From assembly GCF_016595675.1 (NCBI RefSeq), contig NZ_JAENJH010000003.1, positions 806,001 through 870,000 on the forward strand: 64,000 nucleotides of DNA. The letters run 5' to 3'. Below are positions 27,429 to 39,182 of the stretch, one piece after another; position 1 is the first letter of the stretch; each line of letters begins with the position of its first letter. The stretch comes from Prauserella cavernicola (GTDB lineage: Bacteria; Actinomycetota; Actinomycetes; Mycobacteriales; Pseudonocardiaceae). The notes beneath the pieces are model-generated. The model saw only the letters and a program-made list of their open reading frames with translations. It did not search any database and had not been told where the DNA came from. The position numbers were made by a program, and so were the translations under genes.

Positions 27429-28583
27429 GTGACGCGGCCGCAGGTACTCCCCGGGAAGCCGGAGTCGCCGTTGCGGCACCGGAACTTCCGACTCGTTCTC
27501 CTTGCCTCCGCGGCCGCCTTCTCCGGCTACTCGCTGCTGCTGCCCGTCGTGCCGCTGTGGGCCGTCCGGCAGGGCGCGGGCGCGTTCACCGCGGGAGCGG
27601 CCACCGGCGTGTTCATGGCCAGCACCGTGCTCGCGCAGTTCGCCACGTCCGCGCTCGTCCGGCGCCACGGCTACCGCGCGGTGATGGTCTGGGGCGCGCT
27701 ATTCCTCGGCGTGCCGACCCCGTTGCTGATCCCGTCGGTCGAGGGCTGGGAGATCCTGGGCATCTCGCTGCTGCGCGGCATCGGTTTCGGCCTGCTCACC
27801 GTGTGCGGCAGCGCGCTCATCGCCGAGCTGCTGCCCTCGCGCTCGGTCGCCAAGGGCTCGGGGCTCTACGGTCTCGCCGCCGGGGTGCCGCAGCTCGCGG
27901 GGCTCCCCATCGGCACGGCTGTCGCCGAACAGTGGGGCTTCGCCCCGGTGTTCGTGCTCGCGACGGTGCTGCCGCTGTGCGCGCTCGGGCCGCTCCTGCT
28001 GCTGCCGACGCTGCCGCCCCGGCACGAACCGGGAGCCGGCGCCGGGCTCGGTGCGCTCGTCGGCGCCACGTGGAAACCGTGGCTGCCGATGCTCGCGGTC
28101 TCTACGGGCTTCGGTGCGCTCGCGACGTTCCTGCCCATCGTGGTGACCTCACCGGCCTCAGCCGTGGCGCTGTTCGTCGCACCCTGCGTGGCGATGCTGT
28201 CGCGCTGGGCCGCCGGGCACGTCGGCCACCGGGTCGCGGGCCCGGGGCGGATGCTGCCCGCGGGGCTCGCCGTCGCCACCGTCGGACTCGCGGGCTTCGC
28301 GCTCCTGGCCGATCACGGCGTGCTCGCGATCATCTCCGTTGGTGTCTTCGGGCTCGGCTTCGGAGTGGTGCAGAACGACGCGCTGGTGGCGATGTTCGCC
28401 CGCGCCCGCGCGGGAGCGGCGAGCGTAGCGTGGAACGTCGCCTTCGACGCGGGACAGGGCCTCGGCGCCGTCGCCGTGGGCGCCGTCGTGTCGCTGACGA
28501 GCTTCGGCGCGGCCTTCGGCCTGCTCGCGCTCGCGGCCGCGGCGCTGCTGCCGGTCGCCGTGCTCGCCAGGCGCGCCGGTTAA
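27429..28583 (+). CDS. MFS transporter
   Basis: This 384-aa protein has about 12 hydrophobic helices. The first starts at RNFRLVLLASAAAFSGYSLL and the loop after helix 2 carries a degenerate MFS signature. No substrate is evident. GTG 27429 is the likely start. hisH begins 9 bp after the stop, so the transporter may be transcribed with the his genes, a placement I have seen in related actinomycetes where hisB and hisH are not adjacent. Confidence 0.85.
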   Translation: MTRPQVLPGKPESPLRHRNFRLVLLASAAAFSGYSLLLPVVPLWAVRQGAGAFTAGAATGVFMASTVLAQFATSALVRRHGYRAVMVWGALFLGVPTPLLIPSVEGWEILGISLLRGIGFGLLTVCGSALIAELLPSRSVAKGSGLYGLAAGVPQLAGLPIGTAVAEQWGFAPVFVLATVLPLCALGPLLLLPTLPPRHEPGAGAGLGALVGATWKPWLPMLAVSTGFGALATFLPIVVTSPASAVALFVAPCVAMLSRWAAGHVGHRVAGPGRMLPAGLAVATVGLAGFALLADHGVLAIISVGVFGLGFGVVQNDALVAMFARARAGAASVAWNVAFDAGQGLGAVAVGAVVSLTSFGAAFGLLALAAAALLPVAVLARRAG

Positions 28584-28592
28584 CCTGGACGC

Positions 28593-29222
28593 GTGCCTCG
28601 AGTAGCGATCCTGGACTACGGGTCCGGCAACCTCCGTTCCGCCGAACGCGCCGTGCAGCGGGCAGGCGCCGACGTCGAGGTGACGGCCGATCCGCACACC
28701 GCACTGGAGGCCGACGGCCTGGTGGTGCCGGGCGTCGGTGCGTTCGCCGCGTGCATCGAGGGCCTGCTCGCCGTCGGTGGCGAGAAGATCATCGGCACCC
28801 GGCTCGCGGGCGGGCGGCCCGTGCTGGGCATCTGCGTCGGCATGCAGATCCTGTTCGAGCGTGGCGTCGAACACGACGTCGAGGCCGAGGGCACCGGCGA
28901 GTGGCCCGGCATCGTCGACCGGCTCCACGCCGACGTGCTGCCGCACATGGGCTGGAACACCGTGCGCGCGCCCGCCGACTCGCAGCTGTTCGCCGGACTG
29001 GACCCCGACACGCGCTTCTACTTCGTGCACTCCTACGCCGCGCGTTCCTGGCAGCTGGAGTCCGAGCTCGCCGGGCAGCAGCCCACGGTGACGTGGGGCC
29101 ACCACGGCGAGGACTTCGTCGCCGCGGTGGAGAACGGCCCGCTGTGGGCCACGCAGTTCCACCCCGAGAAGTCCGGCGACGCCGGAGCACACCTGCTGCG
29201 GAACTGGCTGCGCACCCTCTGA
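28593..29222 (+). CDS. hisH: Imidazole glycerol phosphate synthase, glutaminase subunit
   Basis: This 209-aa class I glutamine amidotransferase supplies ammonia to HisF for ring closure to imidazole glycerol phosphate. The N-terminus [12 protein letters not shown], the nucleophile C81 in [14 protein letters not shown] and the H/E pair in FHPEKSG near the C-terminus are intact. GTG 28593. Together with priA and hisF it forms the late part of the histidine pathway; hisG, hisD, hisC and hisB are not in the window. Confidence 0.96.
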   Translation: MPRVAILDYGSGNLRSAERAVQRAGADVEVTADPHTALEADGLVVPGVGAFAACIEGLLAVGGEKIIGTRLAGGRPVLGICVGMQILFERGVEHDVEAEGTGEWPGIVDRLHADVLPHMGWNTVRAPADSQLFAGLDPDTRFYFVHSYAARSWQLESELAGQQPTVTWGHHGEDFVAAVENGPLWATQFHPEKSGDAGAHLLRNWLRTL

Positions 29223-29256
29223 GCCCAGCGCGGACGGCGGTTTTTATAGTGGCCTG

Positions 29257-29994
29257 GTGACCTTCACTCTCCTTCCCGCCGTTGACGTCGCCGATGGACA
29301 GGCGGTTCGCCTCGTCCAGGGCGAGGCCGGCACCGAGACCTCCTACGGCTCGCCGCTCGAAGCGGCACTGCAGTGGCAGCGCGACGGCGCGGAGTGGATC
29401 CATCTGGTCGACCTCGACGCCGCGTTCGGCAAGGGCTCCAACCGTGAGCTGCTGGCCGAGGTGGTCGGCAAGCTCGACGTGCAGGTGGAGCTCTCCGGTG
29501 GCATCCGCGACGACGCGTCGCTCGCCGCCGCGCTCGCCACGGGTGCTCGCAGGGTGAACCTCGGTACCGCCGCGCTGGAGGACCCGGTGTGGAGCGCCAA
29601 GGTGGTGGCCGAGCACGGCGACCGCGTCGCGATCGGCCTCGACGTGCGCATCACCGAGGCGGGCCACCGTCTCGCCGCGCGCGGCTGGACCCAGGACGGC
29701 GGCGACCTCTGGGAGGTGCTCGACCGGCTCGACCGCGACGGCGCCCAGCGCTACGTCGTCACCGACGTCAGCAAGGACGGAACGCTGCGCGGCCCGAACC
29801 TCGAGCTGCTGCGCGAGGTCACCGCCCGCACCGACGCACCCGTCATCGCCTCCGGCGGAGTGTCCAGTGTGGACGACCTCGTCGCGCTGGCCGGGCTGGC
29901 CGGCGAGGGCGTCGAGGGCTCCATCGTCGGCAAGGCGCTGTACGCGGGCGCGTTCACGCTGCCCGAGGCGCTGGCCGCGGTCGCCGCGGTCTGA
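29257..29994 (+). CDS. priA: PriA: bifunctional HisA/TrpF isomerase
   Basis: This 245-aa (beta-alpha)8 barrel carries out the HisA step (ProFAR to PRFAR) and, in actinobacteria, also the TrpF step (phosphoribosylanthranilate to CdRP). The catalytic aspartate is D10 ([10 protein letters not shown]), with [30 protein letters not shown] and VIASGGVSS in order. No separate trpF lies in the nearby trp genes, which supports the dual role. GTG 29257. Confidence 0.93.
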   Translation: MTFTLLPAVDVADGQAVRLVQGEAGTETSYGSPLEAALQWQRDGAEWIHLVDLDAAFGKGSNRELLAEVVGKLDVQVELSGGIRDDASLAAALATGARRVNLGTAALEDPVWSAKVVAEHGDRVAIGLDVRITEAGHRLAARGWTQDGGDLWEVLDRLDRDGAQRYVVTDVSKDGTLRGPNLELLREVTARTDAPVIASGGVSSVDDLVALAGLAGEGVEGSIVGKALYAGAFTLPEALAAVAAV

Positions 29995-30002
29995 TCACCC
30001 GC

Positions 30003-30389
30003 TCACTCGTCGAGTGCCACCGCGATTCCGACGGTGCGCTGCGAGCCGCCCCGCAGGCGGCTGAAGAACATCGTGATCGTGCCGCTGAGGCCGTACTTGC
30101 GCGCGATGACCCTGCGGACGCGCTCGGACGCGTCGTCGTCGAGGATCCGCGCCACACCGGTGACGGTGGCGCCGTGGGTGGCCCTGCCCCTGAGGTCGCA
30201 TGCCACCACCTCGACGTGCGGCTCGCGCCGGATCCGCTTCACCTTGCCCGCGGTGCGCCCGCTGAACAGCACGAGCTCGCCGTCGTCCTCCGCGGCCCAG
30301 ACCGGAGTCGGCACGGCGTCGCCCGACTTGCGGAAGGTGGTCAGCTGCACGTACTTCTCGTCGGCCAGTCGGCGCAGTTCGGCTCCCAT
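30003..30389 (-). CDS. PPOX-class F420-dependent protein
   Basis: This 128-aa split-barrel protein belongs to the F420/FMN-binding pyridoxamine oxidase-like group. It has KYVQLTTFRKSGDAVPTPVW near the start, the phosphate-binding KVKRIRREPHVEVVACD stretch and GTITMFFSRLRG at the end. Reaction unknown; members reduce unsaturated or quinone-like substrates with F420H2. ATG 30389 was chosen by family length. Its 3' end converges with priA with only 8 bp between stops. Confidence 0.85.
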   Translation of the reverse strand: MGAELRRLADEKYVQLTTFRKSGDAVPTPVWAAEDDGELVLFSGRTAGKVKRIRREPHVEVVACDLRGRATHGATVTGVARILDDDASERVRRVIARKYGLSGTITMFFSRLRGGSQRTVGIAVALDE

Positions 30390-30423
30390 CTGATCAACGT
30401 AGCCCGGTGTCGCTGAGAACGAG

Positions 30424-31158
30424 CTACGGCGTGCGCCTGCGCAGCGTCGCGGCGCCGAGGACGAGTGCGAGCAGCGCGCTGCCTGCCACGACGGCCAGAT
30501 CACGCACCAGAGTGCCGTCGAACTCGGCCGAGTGCGTGACGCGGTCGAGTGCGTCCACCGCGTACGACAGCGGCAGCACGTCGGAGATCCAGCTCAGCAG
30601 CAGGCCCATCTCGTCGCGCGGCTGCAACAGCCCGCACAGCAGGAACTGCGGCAGCACGACGACGGGCATGAACTGGACGGCCTGGAACTCGGTCCGGGCG
30701 AACGCGCTGACGAACAGCCCGAGCGCCATGCCGAGCAGGGCGTCGAGCACGGCCACCAGCAACAGCAGCCAGACCGAGCTCGCGACGTCGAGCCCGAGCC
30801 ACGTCACCGACACCAGCGCGGCGAGCGCGACCTGGACCACGGCGAGCAGCCCGAACGCCAGCGCGTAGCCCAGCAGCAGGTCGAGCTTGGCGATGGGCAT
30901 CGTCATCAGCCGCTCGAGCGTGCCCGACGTGCGCTCGCGCAGCGTCGTCACGGAGGTGATCAGGAACATCAGCGTGAAGGGAAAGATCCCGAGCAGCGCG
31001 GGTGCGATGCCGCCGAACTGCTCGGGCGAGTTGAACACGAAACGCAACAACACCATCAGCAGGGTCGGCACCACGAGCAGCAGCACGACGGTGCGGGGAT
31101 CGTGTCGCAGCTGGGTGAGGATTCGCCGGTTCGTGGCGAGCGTGACCGAGGCGCTCAT
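30424..31158 (-). CDS. ABC-2 type transporter permease
   Basis: This 244-aa membrane protein has six predicted helices and the ABC-2 motifs LLLVVPTLLMVLL, TSGTLERLMTMPI and VVLPQFLLCGLLQPRDEM. It pairs with the ATPase encoded just upstream, whose stop overlaps its ATG by 4 bp. Such pairs export drugs or lipids; substrate unknown. Confidence 0.9.
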   Translation of the reverse strand: MSASVTLATNRRILTQLRHDPRTVVLLLVVPTLLMVLLRFVFNSPEQFGGIAPALLGIFPFTLMFLITSVTTLRERTSGTLERLMTMPIAKLDLLLGYALAFGLLAVVQVALAALVSVTWLGLDVASSVWLLLLVAVLDALLGMALGLFVSAFARTEFQAVQFMPVVVLPQFLLCGLLQPRDEMGLLLSWISDVLPLSYAVDALDRVTHSAEFDGTLVRDLAVVAGSALLALVLGAATLRRRTP

Positions 31159-31874
31159 CGCGACGCTCCCTGCCGTACCAGGAACAGGAAGGCCTGTTCG
31201 AGGTCCGGTGTTCCGGTGCGGCGGAGCAGTTCGTCCGGCTCGTCGTGGGCGAGCAGCGCACCCTCGCGCATCAGCAGCAGCCGTTCGCAGCGGGAGGCCT
31301 CGTCGAGCACGTGACTGGAGACGAGCAGTGTCGTGCCGCGTGCGGCGAGCCTGCCGAACAACGTCCAGAGCTCGTCGCGCAGCAGTGGGTCGAGCCCCAC
31401 GGTCGGCTCGTCGAGCACGAGCAGCTCCGGTGCGCCGAGCAGGGCCACCGCGAGGTTGGCCCTGCTGCGTTCGCCTCCGGACAGCGTGCCGATGAGCGCG
31501 TCCGCGTGGTCACCGAGCGCGACCTCAGCGACCACTCTGTCCACATCGGACTTCGGTGCGCGGAGCACGGCGGCGAAGTACCGCAGCGCCTCGGCGACCG
31601 TGAGATCCGGGTACTCGGCAGGATTCTGCGTCGCGTAGCCGATCCGGCCGCGCAGCTCCCGGCTGCCCGCGGGCTCGCCGAGCACGGTGACCGTGCCCGT
31701 CGTGAGCATCTGAACGCCGACGATCGCGCGCAGCAACGTGGTCTTGCCGCACCCGCTCGGCCCGAGCAGTCCCGTGACGCTGCCGCGGGCGATCTCGCAG
31801 TCGATGCCGCGCAGCACCTCCCTGCCGCCGTGACGTACCCGCAGTCCTGCCACCGAGACCACCGAATCGGCCAT
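31155..31874 (-). CDS. ABC transporter ATP-binding protein
   Basis: This 239-aa ATPase has Walker A GPSGCGKTT, the signature LSGGERSRANLA and Walker B LLVLDEPTVGLDP, then a switch histidine in SSHVLDEA. It energises the ABC-2 permease that follows with a 4-bp overlap. ATG 31874. The order ATPase-permease suggests an efflux system. Confidence 0.93.
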   Translation of the reverse strand: MADSVVSVAGLRVRHGGREVLRGIDCEIARGSVTGLLGPSGCGKTTLLRAIVGVQMLTTGTVTVLGEPAGSRELRGRIGYATQNPAEYPDLTVAEALRYFAAVLRAPKSDVDRVVAEVALGDHADALIGTLSGGERSRANLAVALLGAPELLVLDEPTVGLDPLLRDELWTLFGRLAARGTTLLVSSHVLDEASRCERLLLMREGALLAHDEPDELLRRTGTPDLEQAFLFLVRQGASR

Positions 31875-31916
31875 GCGGTTAATTCTGCGAGCGTTGAGTT
31901 CTCGCTGTCAACGAAC

Positions 31917-31957
31917 GGCGAAGGCCCCCGCACCAGGTCGGTGCGGAGGCCTTCGCC
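31917..31957 (-). terminator. Terminator after the GT-C glycosyltransferase
   Basis: Arms 31917-31933 and 31941-31957 form a 17-bp stem with one mismatch and a 7-nt loop. It starts 10 bp beyond the stop of the minus-strand gene ending at 31967 and also isolates the ABC operon downstream. Confidence 0.75.
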
Positions 31958-31966
31958 GGTGACTTT

Positions 31967-33706
31967 CTAGGACTGGCCCGTGTCGGTCTGGTCGAAACGC
32001 AGCGTGTCGCCACAGTGGCGACGCGGCCAGTTCGGGATGTCGCGCTCCACCTGAACCGTGTGCTCGCGGGCGTACGCGCGCAGGTTCTCGAGCATCTGCG
32101 GGTCGCTCACGGCGTCCTTGCGGACCCAGTCGCCGTGCGGAGGCCCCTGGTAGATGTCGTAGTGGATCGGGTAGTAGTCCCGCTCCAGCCTCGGGTCGTA
32201 GCCGAGGCCGTTGCCGGTGCTCCACGGCTGGCGCGTGTGGATGAACGTCGGCTTGACCTCGTCGTAGACGTAGTTCTGCTGACCACGCAGGTCGTGCTCG
32301 CGCACCAGCTCGGCGAACCGGTGGTTCGTCAGGCCGGCCATGTCGACCAGGTGCAGCCTGCTGGTCAGCGCCGAACCACCGAGGTCGGGGATGAGCAGCG
32401 AGGCGTCCTGCGCGCCCATCACGTCGGCGTAGCCGTTGAAAATGCGGCCGAAGCGATCGGCGACGTAGCAGGCCGAGATGTCGGGCTCGTTGCGGAACTG
32501 GCTGGCGACGGCGCCGAACGAGGCCGTGGTGGGCAGCAGCACGGCCACCAGGCCAGCGGTGATCCAGACGCGGCCGCGCAGCTTGGCGTTGCGCAGTGCC
32601 TCGGCCGCCGCGAGCACGGTCACGAGCGCGCCGAGCACCCACACAGGCGTCGCGAACCGCAGCTGCGACATCCAGTCGGGCTCCAGCACCGAGAACGCGA
32701 TCACCGCGAGGCCGAGCGGGACGAGCAGGGCGAGCAGCCCCCTGCGCCACCACGCGGGCTTCGCCAGCGCCATGCCGACGAACAGCACGGCCACCAGGAC
32801 CGCGGGCGCGCCCGCGTAGCCGACGAGCTCACCGGGCCTGGTCAGTTCCTGCAGCGTGGGCAGGTCCTGCCGCTTCGCGATGGACGGGCTCGACAGCCAC
32901 AGGCCGAACGTGGCGTAACGCCAGATGAAGTAGGCGCCGACGGGGATGGCGAACGCCGCCACCGAGACCAGGGTGTGCTTGATCCTCGGGACCAGCGTCG
33001 CCTTGCTCACCGTGCCGAGCAGCACGAGCGGGTAGACACCCGCGTAGATGAGGCCCTCGGGGCGGGTGAGGGCGGCGGCCGCGGCCAGCAGGCCCATGCC
33101 AGCCGCCAGTTTGTAGCCCAGTAGCCGGTCGTCGAGCACCGCTCTGAAGACGAGCACCGCCATCCACGTGATGATCAGCGCGTAGAGCGGGTTCTCCAGC
33201 CCGGAGAAGGTCCAGATGACGAACGACGGCGTGATCGCGAGCAGCGCGCCGACCGCGAGGGTGGCGAGCCACGGCCGCTTCGTCACCTTGGCGGCCGCGA
33301 CGTAGCAGGCCGACAGGATGCCCGCGACGAGCAGCAGGGCGAGTGCCTTCGGGAAGAGCACGTAGTCGGGGATGCCGAAGATCGTGCCGCGGTCGAACAA
33401 CCCGACGAGCCTGCCCAGCACGAGCAGTGCGGTGTAGGTCGGGTTGGAGTAGCCCTCGACGGGCTCCGCGCCGGGCTGGACCACGGGGCCGAGCCCCTCG
33501 GCGAAGCTGCGGGCGTACGCGAACGTGATGGCGGCGTCGTCGATGATCCAGTTGCCGTACAGCGTGGCGTGCGCGCCGATCAGGGCCGTTCCGCCCGCAA
33601 CCGAAGCCGCCGGGAGCAGGCGGGCGCCCGGCTTCGGTTTCGGGGGAGCGGATTGCACGTCCGACGTCTCGGAAGCCGTCGCTTCCCCCGTCGCGACCGA
33701 GGTCAT
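31967..33706 (-). CDS. GT-C-type membrane glycosyltransferase, AftB-like
   Basis: This 579-aa protein has about ten transmembrane helices after a ~35-residue cytoplasmic N-terminus and ends in a ~200-residue extracytoplasmic domain. The first loop holds the GT-C aspartate pair (WIIDDAAITFAYARS) followed by GAEPVEGYSNPTYT, the pattern of mycobacterial arabinofuranosyltransferase AftB and related polyprenyl-phosphate-sugar enzymes. It probably adds a sugar to a cell-wall glycan outside the membrane. Donor and acceptor cannot be deduced. ATG 33706 follows AAGGA. Confidence 0.8.
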   Translation of the reverse strand: MTSVATGEATASETSDVQSAPPKPKPGARLLPAASVAGGTALIGAHATLYGNWIIDDAAITFAYARSFAEGLGPVVQPGAEPVEGYSNPTYTALLVLGRLVGLFDRGTIFGIPDYVLFPKALALLLVAGILSACYVAAAKVTKRPWLATLAVGALLAITPSFVIWTFSGLENPLYALIITWMAVLVFRAVLDDRLLGYKLAAGMGLLAAAAALTRPEGLIYAGVYPLVLLGTVSKATLVPRIKHTLVSVAAFAIPVGAYFIWRYATFGLWLSSPSIAKRQDLPTLQELTRPGELVGYAGAPAVLVAVLFVGMALAKPAWWRRGLLALLVPLGLAVIAFSVLEPDWMSQLRFATPVWVLGALVTVLAAAEALRNAKLRGRVWITAGLVAVLLPTTASFGAVASQFRNEPDISACYVADRFGRIFNGYADVMGAQDASLLIPDLGGSALTSRLHLVDMAGLTNHRFAELVREHDLRGQQNYVYDEVKPTFIHTRQPWSTGNGLGYDPRLERDYYPIHYDIYQGPPHGDWVRKDAVSDPQMLENLRAYAREHTVQVERDIPNWPRRHCGDTLRFDQTDTGQS

Positions 33707-33782
33707 GCGGGCGTCCTTAGCAGTCTTCGTGCCGGCCTGTTCCGGATCATGAATGGATTCCCCAACCCGTGTGAAGGTAACG

Positions 33783-34160
33783 CTACGGAGCCGCAGCAGG
33801 TTGCCCGCCGTCGAGGTGGCACTGCGGCACCGGGCCGGCCGGAGCGGCGGTCTCGTCCTCGGTCGCCGCGGACATCGGCGGCACCTCGAGAACGTAGCGC
33901 AACGGCGCGACCCTCTTTCCCCTGGCTGCCGCCGCCGACGACGTTCGCGGGCCGGAACTGTCCCTGACCTCGGCCGTCGCGGTGTGCACCGCGCCCGTGA
34001 GGATCTGGCGGGACGTCGCGTTCGCCTGCTCGTCGGTCACGGCTGACCGGAGCAGGGCGAGAAGCGGTGCCCTGGTGTCCGGTTCTGCCCATAATCGCAG
34101 GATCATACGCACGAGACGGGCCCCGGCCTCCCGGGGTGGTCCATTCAGGACCTGCGGTAT
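33783..34160 (-). pseudogene. TetR regulator remnant (C-terminal domain only)
   Basis: The minus strand between the GT-C gene and hisF encodes, without a plausible start, a segment with GARLVRMILRLWAEP, LLALLRSAVTDE and SRQILTGAVHTATAE. This aligns with the ligand domain of the intact TetR gene at 35392-36009 ([28 protein letters not shown]). No helix-turn-helix can fit because only about 110 bp separate it from the hisF start. It looks like a truncated TetR gene. It is also the only content I see in the 565-bp gap 33707-34271, apart from the hisF promoter. Confidence 0.5.
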
Positions 34161-34271
34161 TTCACGTGACCCGGTGGGAGCCGACGAACCGTCATCGGCC
34201 GGATATGCGCGCCGTAGTGCGGATGGTGACGTGCCGGAGGCCGGCCTGGGGACGGAACCTAAGCTGGGGGT

Positions 34272-35041
<770 letters not shown>

Positions 35042-35045
<4 letters not shown>

Positions 35046-35422
35046 CGCTCGATCCCGCCGTCGCGAACCGGCTCACGCGCACGCCCGAGGGCCTGGTGTG
35101 CGCCGTCGTGGTGGAACACAGCACGTCGCAGGTGCTCATGGTGGCCTGGATGGACGACGAGGCACTGCACCGCACGCTGACCACGCGCCGCGCGACGTAC
35201 TTCTCGCGCAGCAGGCAGCGCCTGTGGGTCAAGGGCGAGACCTCGGGCCACACCCAGTACGTGCGCGAGGTGCGCGTCGACTGCGACGCCGACACCCTGC
35301 TCGTGCGCGTCGACCAGACCGGCCCCGCCTGTCACACGGGCACGCACACCTGTTTCGACACCGACGAGCGGGTACTGCTCGCCGACCCCGGTCAGGACGG
35401 CTCGAGCTCCCCCGTGAGGTAG
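35042..35422 (+). CDS. hisI: Phosphoribosyl-AMP cyclohydrolase
   Basis: This 126-aa zinc enzyme opens the PR-AMP ring in histidine synthesis. It has [32 protein letters not shown], and the zinc ligands D-CDAD and CHTGTHTCF. The GTG start at 35042 overlaps the hisF stop (GTGA). The fused HisE domain found in some bacteria is absent. The 3' end overlaps the converging TetR gene by 31 bp. Confidence 0.96.
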
Positions 35423-36009
35423 CGCTGGATGGTCGGCGCGATCGTGGCCACCAGCGTCTCGATGTCGGCGGAGGCCACCGGTTCGATTTTCGCGACGTAG
35501 CGGGCCATGCCCATGCCGATCATCTGGGTCGCGCCCAGGCTGGCGCGCAGCTCGGGGTGGTCGCTTTCCGCCGTCCTGACGACGTTGGTGAAGATCTTGT
35601 TGACCAGGATGGTCCGCAACGTGAGCATCGCCTCGGGCTTGGTGGTGACGCTGCGGATGAGCGCGACGAATGCCTCGCCGCCCGCGCCGTCCCAGCGGGT
35701 GAGGAACGTGCGCACGATGTTCTCGCCGAGCTTGTCGGGACCTCCGGCCGTCACCGTCTTGATCACGTCGTTGATGTCGAACGGCACGTGCAGCACGGCC
35801 TTGGCGAACAGGCCCTCCTTGCCGCCGAACCAGTGGTTGACCATCGCGGGGTCGACCCCGGCGCGGCTCGCGATGGCCCTGACGGTGGCGCCGTCGTAGC
35901 CGTTCTCCGCGAACACCGCCCTCGCGGCCTCGAGCAGTACGGTCCTGGTGTCCTCGCCGGCGGGGCGGCGGCCCCGGCGGCGGCCGGGCTCATCTTTCGC
36001 GGTGGTCAC
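35392..36009 (-). CDS. TetR-family regulator
   Basis: This 205-aa regulator has an N-terminal arginine-rich arm (RRRGRRP), the TetR HTH ([19 protein letters not shown]) and a TetR_C_17-like ligand domain. GTG 36009 was chosen because the basic arm begins there; there is no strong ribosome binding site. It lies divergent to trpE with 93 bp between, but nothing shows that it controls trp genes. The remnant at 33783-34160 is a relative. Confidence 0.87.
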   Translation of the reverse strand: MTTAKDEPGRRRGRRPAGEDTRTVLLEAARAVFAENGYDGATVRAIASRAGVDPAMVNHWFGGKEGLFAKAVLHVPFDINDVIKTVTAGGPDKLGENIVRTFLTRWDGAGGEAFVALIRSVTTKPEAMLTLRTILVNKIFTNVVRTAESDHPELRASLGATQMIGMGMARYVAKIEPVASADIETLVATIAPTIQRYLTGELEPS

Positions 36010-36102
36010 ACGACCATCATGAAGGAGCGAGGTCAGAAATTCCACGAAGCCTGAAATAGTGCCCGGTGCACGTCGCCGAAAGCGCGGCGGCACAATAACC
36101 GC

Positions 36103-37651
<1,549 letters not shown>

Positions 37652-37659
<8 letters not shown>

Positions 37660-38227
37660 GAGCGCCGCCGCAAAGCGTCCACTGTGGATCGTGGTGGTCG
37701 CGCTCCTGCTCGCCTCCGTCGCGCTGTGGGGTGCATCGGGCCTGACGTGGATCGACGTACCGCGAGGGCTGACGGTCGACGGCAGGCTCTCCGAGGACCT
37801 CTCCGGTAGCGACCTCATGACGTGGCCGGTGCCGCTCGCGCTGCTGGCACTGGCTTCCGTGGCCGGGGTGCTCGGCGGCAGGGGAGTGGTGCGCCGGATC
37901 CTCGGGGTGCTGCTGGTGGTCGTCGGCGCGGTCATCCTCTACCTGGCGCTGAACGGCGATGCCTACGACGTGGCGTGGTCCGGCTGGGCTCCCGGCTACG
38001 ACGACACCGCGGGTGTTCCTGAGCACACGTTCTGGGGTCCCGCGGTGGCGGTCGCGGGCGGCGTGCTGGTGTTGCTCGCGGGCGCGTTGCTCACCTGGCG
38101 TGGTCATCGAATGCCCCGCATGGGTGCCAAGTACTCCGCTCCGGGCGGCAGACGGGCCGAGAAGCACACGGAGACGGACCTGTGGGACGCACTGTCCGAC
38201 GGCGAGGATCCGACCACGCGGAGTTAG
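37652..38227 (+). CDS. Trp-operon-associated membrane protein (TIGR02234 family)
   Basis: This 191-aa protein has four predicted transmembrane helices and sits between trpE and trpC, as Rv1610 does in M. tuberculosis. GTG 37652 overlaps the end of trpE by 8 bp, so translation is coupled. Family knowledge places it next to trp genes in most actinobacteria but gives no biochemical role; a transporter or sensor for tryptophan has been guessed by others and is not shown here. Confidence 0.87.
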
Positions 38228-38328
38228 TTCCGGGGTCAAGTCCCTGGTGGACAAGACAAATCCGACCCGGAGCCGGTGCGGCGAACCGCGAGGGTTAGCA
38301 TCATTTCGGCGGGAAGGGGAAGGTTTTT

Positions 38329-38376
38329 GTGAGCCACCTTGCGAGTGAACACACAGCCGGTGAGGTTGCCCGGTGA
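38329..38376 (+). CDS. Possible 15-codon leader ORF coupled to trpC
   Basis: GTG 38329 follows GGGAAGGGGAAGG at good distance and opens 15 codons ([15 protein letters not shown]) ending in TGA 38374-38376, which overlaps the trpC GTG start (38373). It contains no Trp codon, so classic attenuation is unlikely. It may pass ribosomes to trpC by stop-start coupling. It could also be chance. Confidence 0.4.
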   Translation: MSHLASEHTAGEVAR

Positions 38377-39182
38377 GCATTCTCGAGGACATCATCGCCG
38401 ACGTGCGGACCGACCTCGCCGAGCGTGAGGCGGCACTGCCGTTCGACGAGCTGAAGCGACAGGCGGCGGCCGCGACCCCGCCCCGGGACGTCATGGCGTC
38501 TCTGCGGGAGTCGGGCATCGGTGTCATCGCGGAGGTCAAGCGCAGGAGCCCGTCCAAGGGCGACCTGGCATCGATCGGTGACCCGGCGTCGCTGGCCAAG
38601 GACTACGAGGACGCGGGAGCGCGCGTCATCAGCGTCTTGACCGAACAGCGCCGGTTCGGCGGATCGCTCGCCGATCTCGACGCCGTCCGGGCAGCGGTCG
38701 ACGTGCCGATCCTGCGCAAGGACTTCATCGTCAGCCCCTACCAGGTGCACGAGGCGCGGCTGCACGGTGCGGACATGGTGCTGCTGATCGTCGCCGCGCT
38801 GGAGCAGAACGCGCTCGCCGCGCTGCTCGACCGCGTCGAGTCGCTGGGAATGACGGCGCTCGTCGAGGTCCACAACGCCGAGGAGGCCGACCGCGCGCTG
38901 GAGGCGGGCGCGTCGGTGATCGGCATCAACGCACGGAACCTGCACACCCTCGAGGTGGATCGCGACGTCTTCGGCAGGCTGGCTCCCGGGCTGCCGATGG
39001 AGACGTACAAGATCGCCGAGTCGGGTGTTCGCGGTCCCGGTGACCTGATGGCCTACGCGGGCCACGGCGCGGACGCCGTGCTGGTCGGCGAGGGCCTGGT
39101 CGCGACGGACGACCCGAAGGGCGCGCTCGTCAAGCTGGTGACCGCGGGTTCGCACCCCGCATGCCCGAGGCCGAGCCGGTGA
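38373..39182 (+). CDS. trpC: Indole-3-glycerol phosphate synthase
   Basis: This 269-aa barrel closes the indole ring from CdRP. Signature segments are [72 protein letters not shown] and [14 protein letters not shown] 38373 follows GGTGAGG and overlaps a short upstream ORF. The gap of 145 bp after the Trp-associated membrane gene may hold a second promoter, so trpCBA could be partly independent of trpE. Confidence 0.97.
   Translation: MSILEDIIADVRTDLAEREAALPFDELKRQAAAATPPRDVMASLRESGIGVIAEVKRRSPSKGDLASIGDPASLAKDYEDAGARVISVLTEQRRFGGSLADLDAVRAAVDVPILRKDFIVSPYQVHEARLHGADMVLLIVAALEQNALAALLDRVESLGMTALVEVHNAEEADRALEAGASVIGINARNLHTLEVDRDVFGRLAPGLPMETYKIAESGVRGPGDLMAYAGHGADAVLVGEGLVATDDPKGALVKLVTAGSHPACPRPSR

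Noticed and set aside
36010-36102. Trp attenuator or T-box before trpE
   Set aside because: No Trp-rich leader peptide, terminator/antiterminator pair or T-box sequence was seen.
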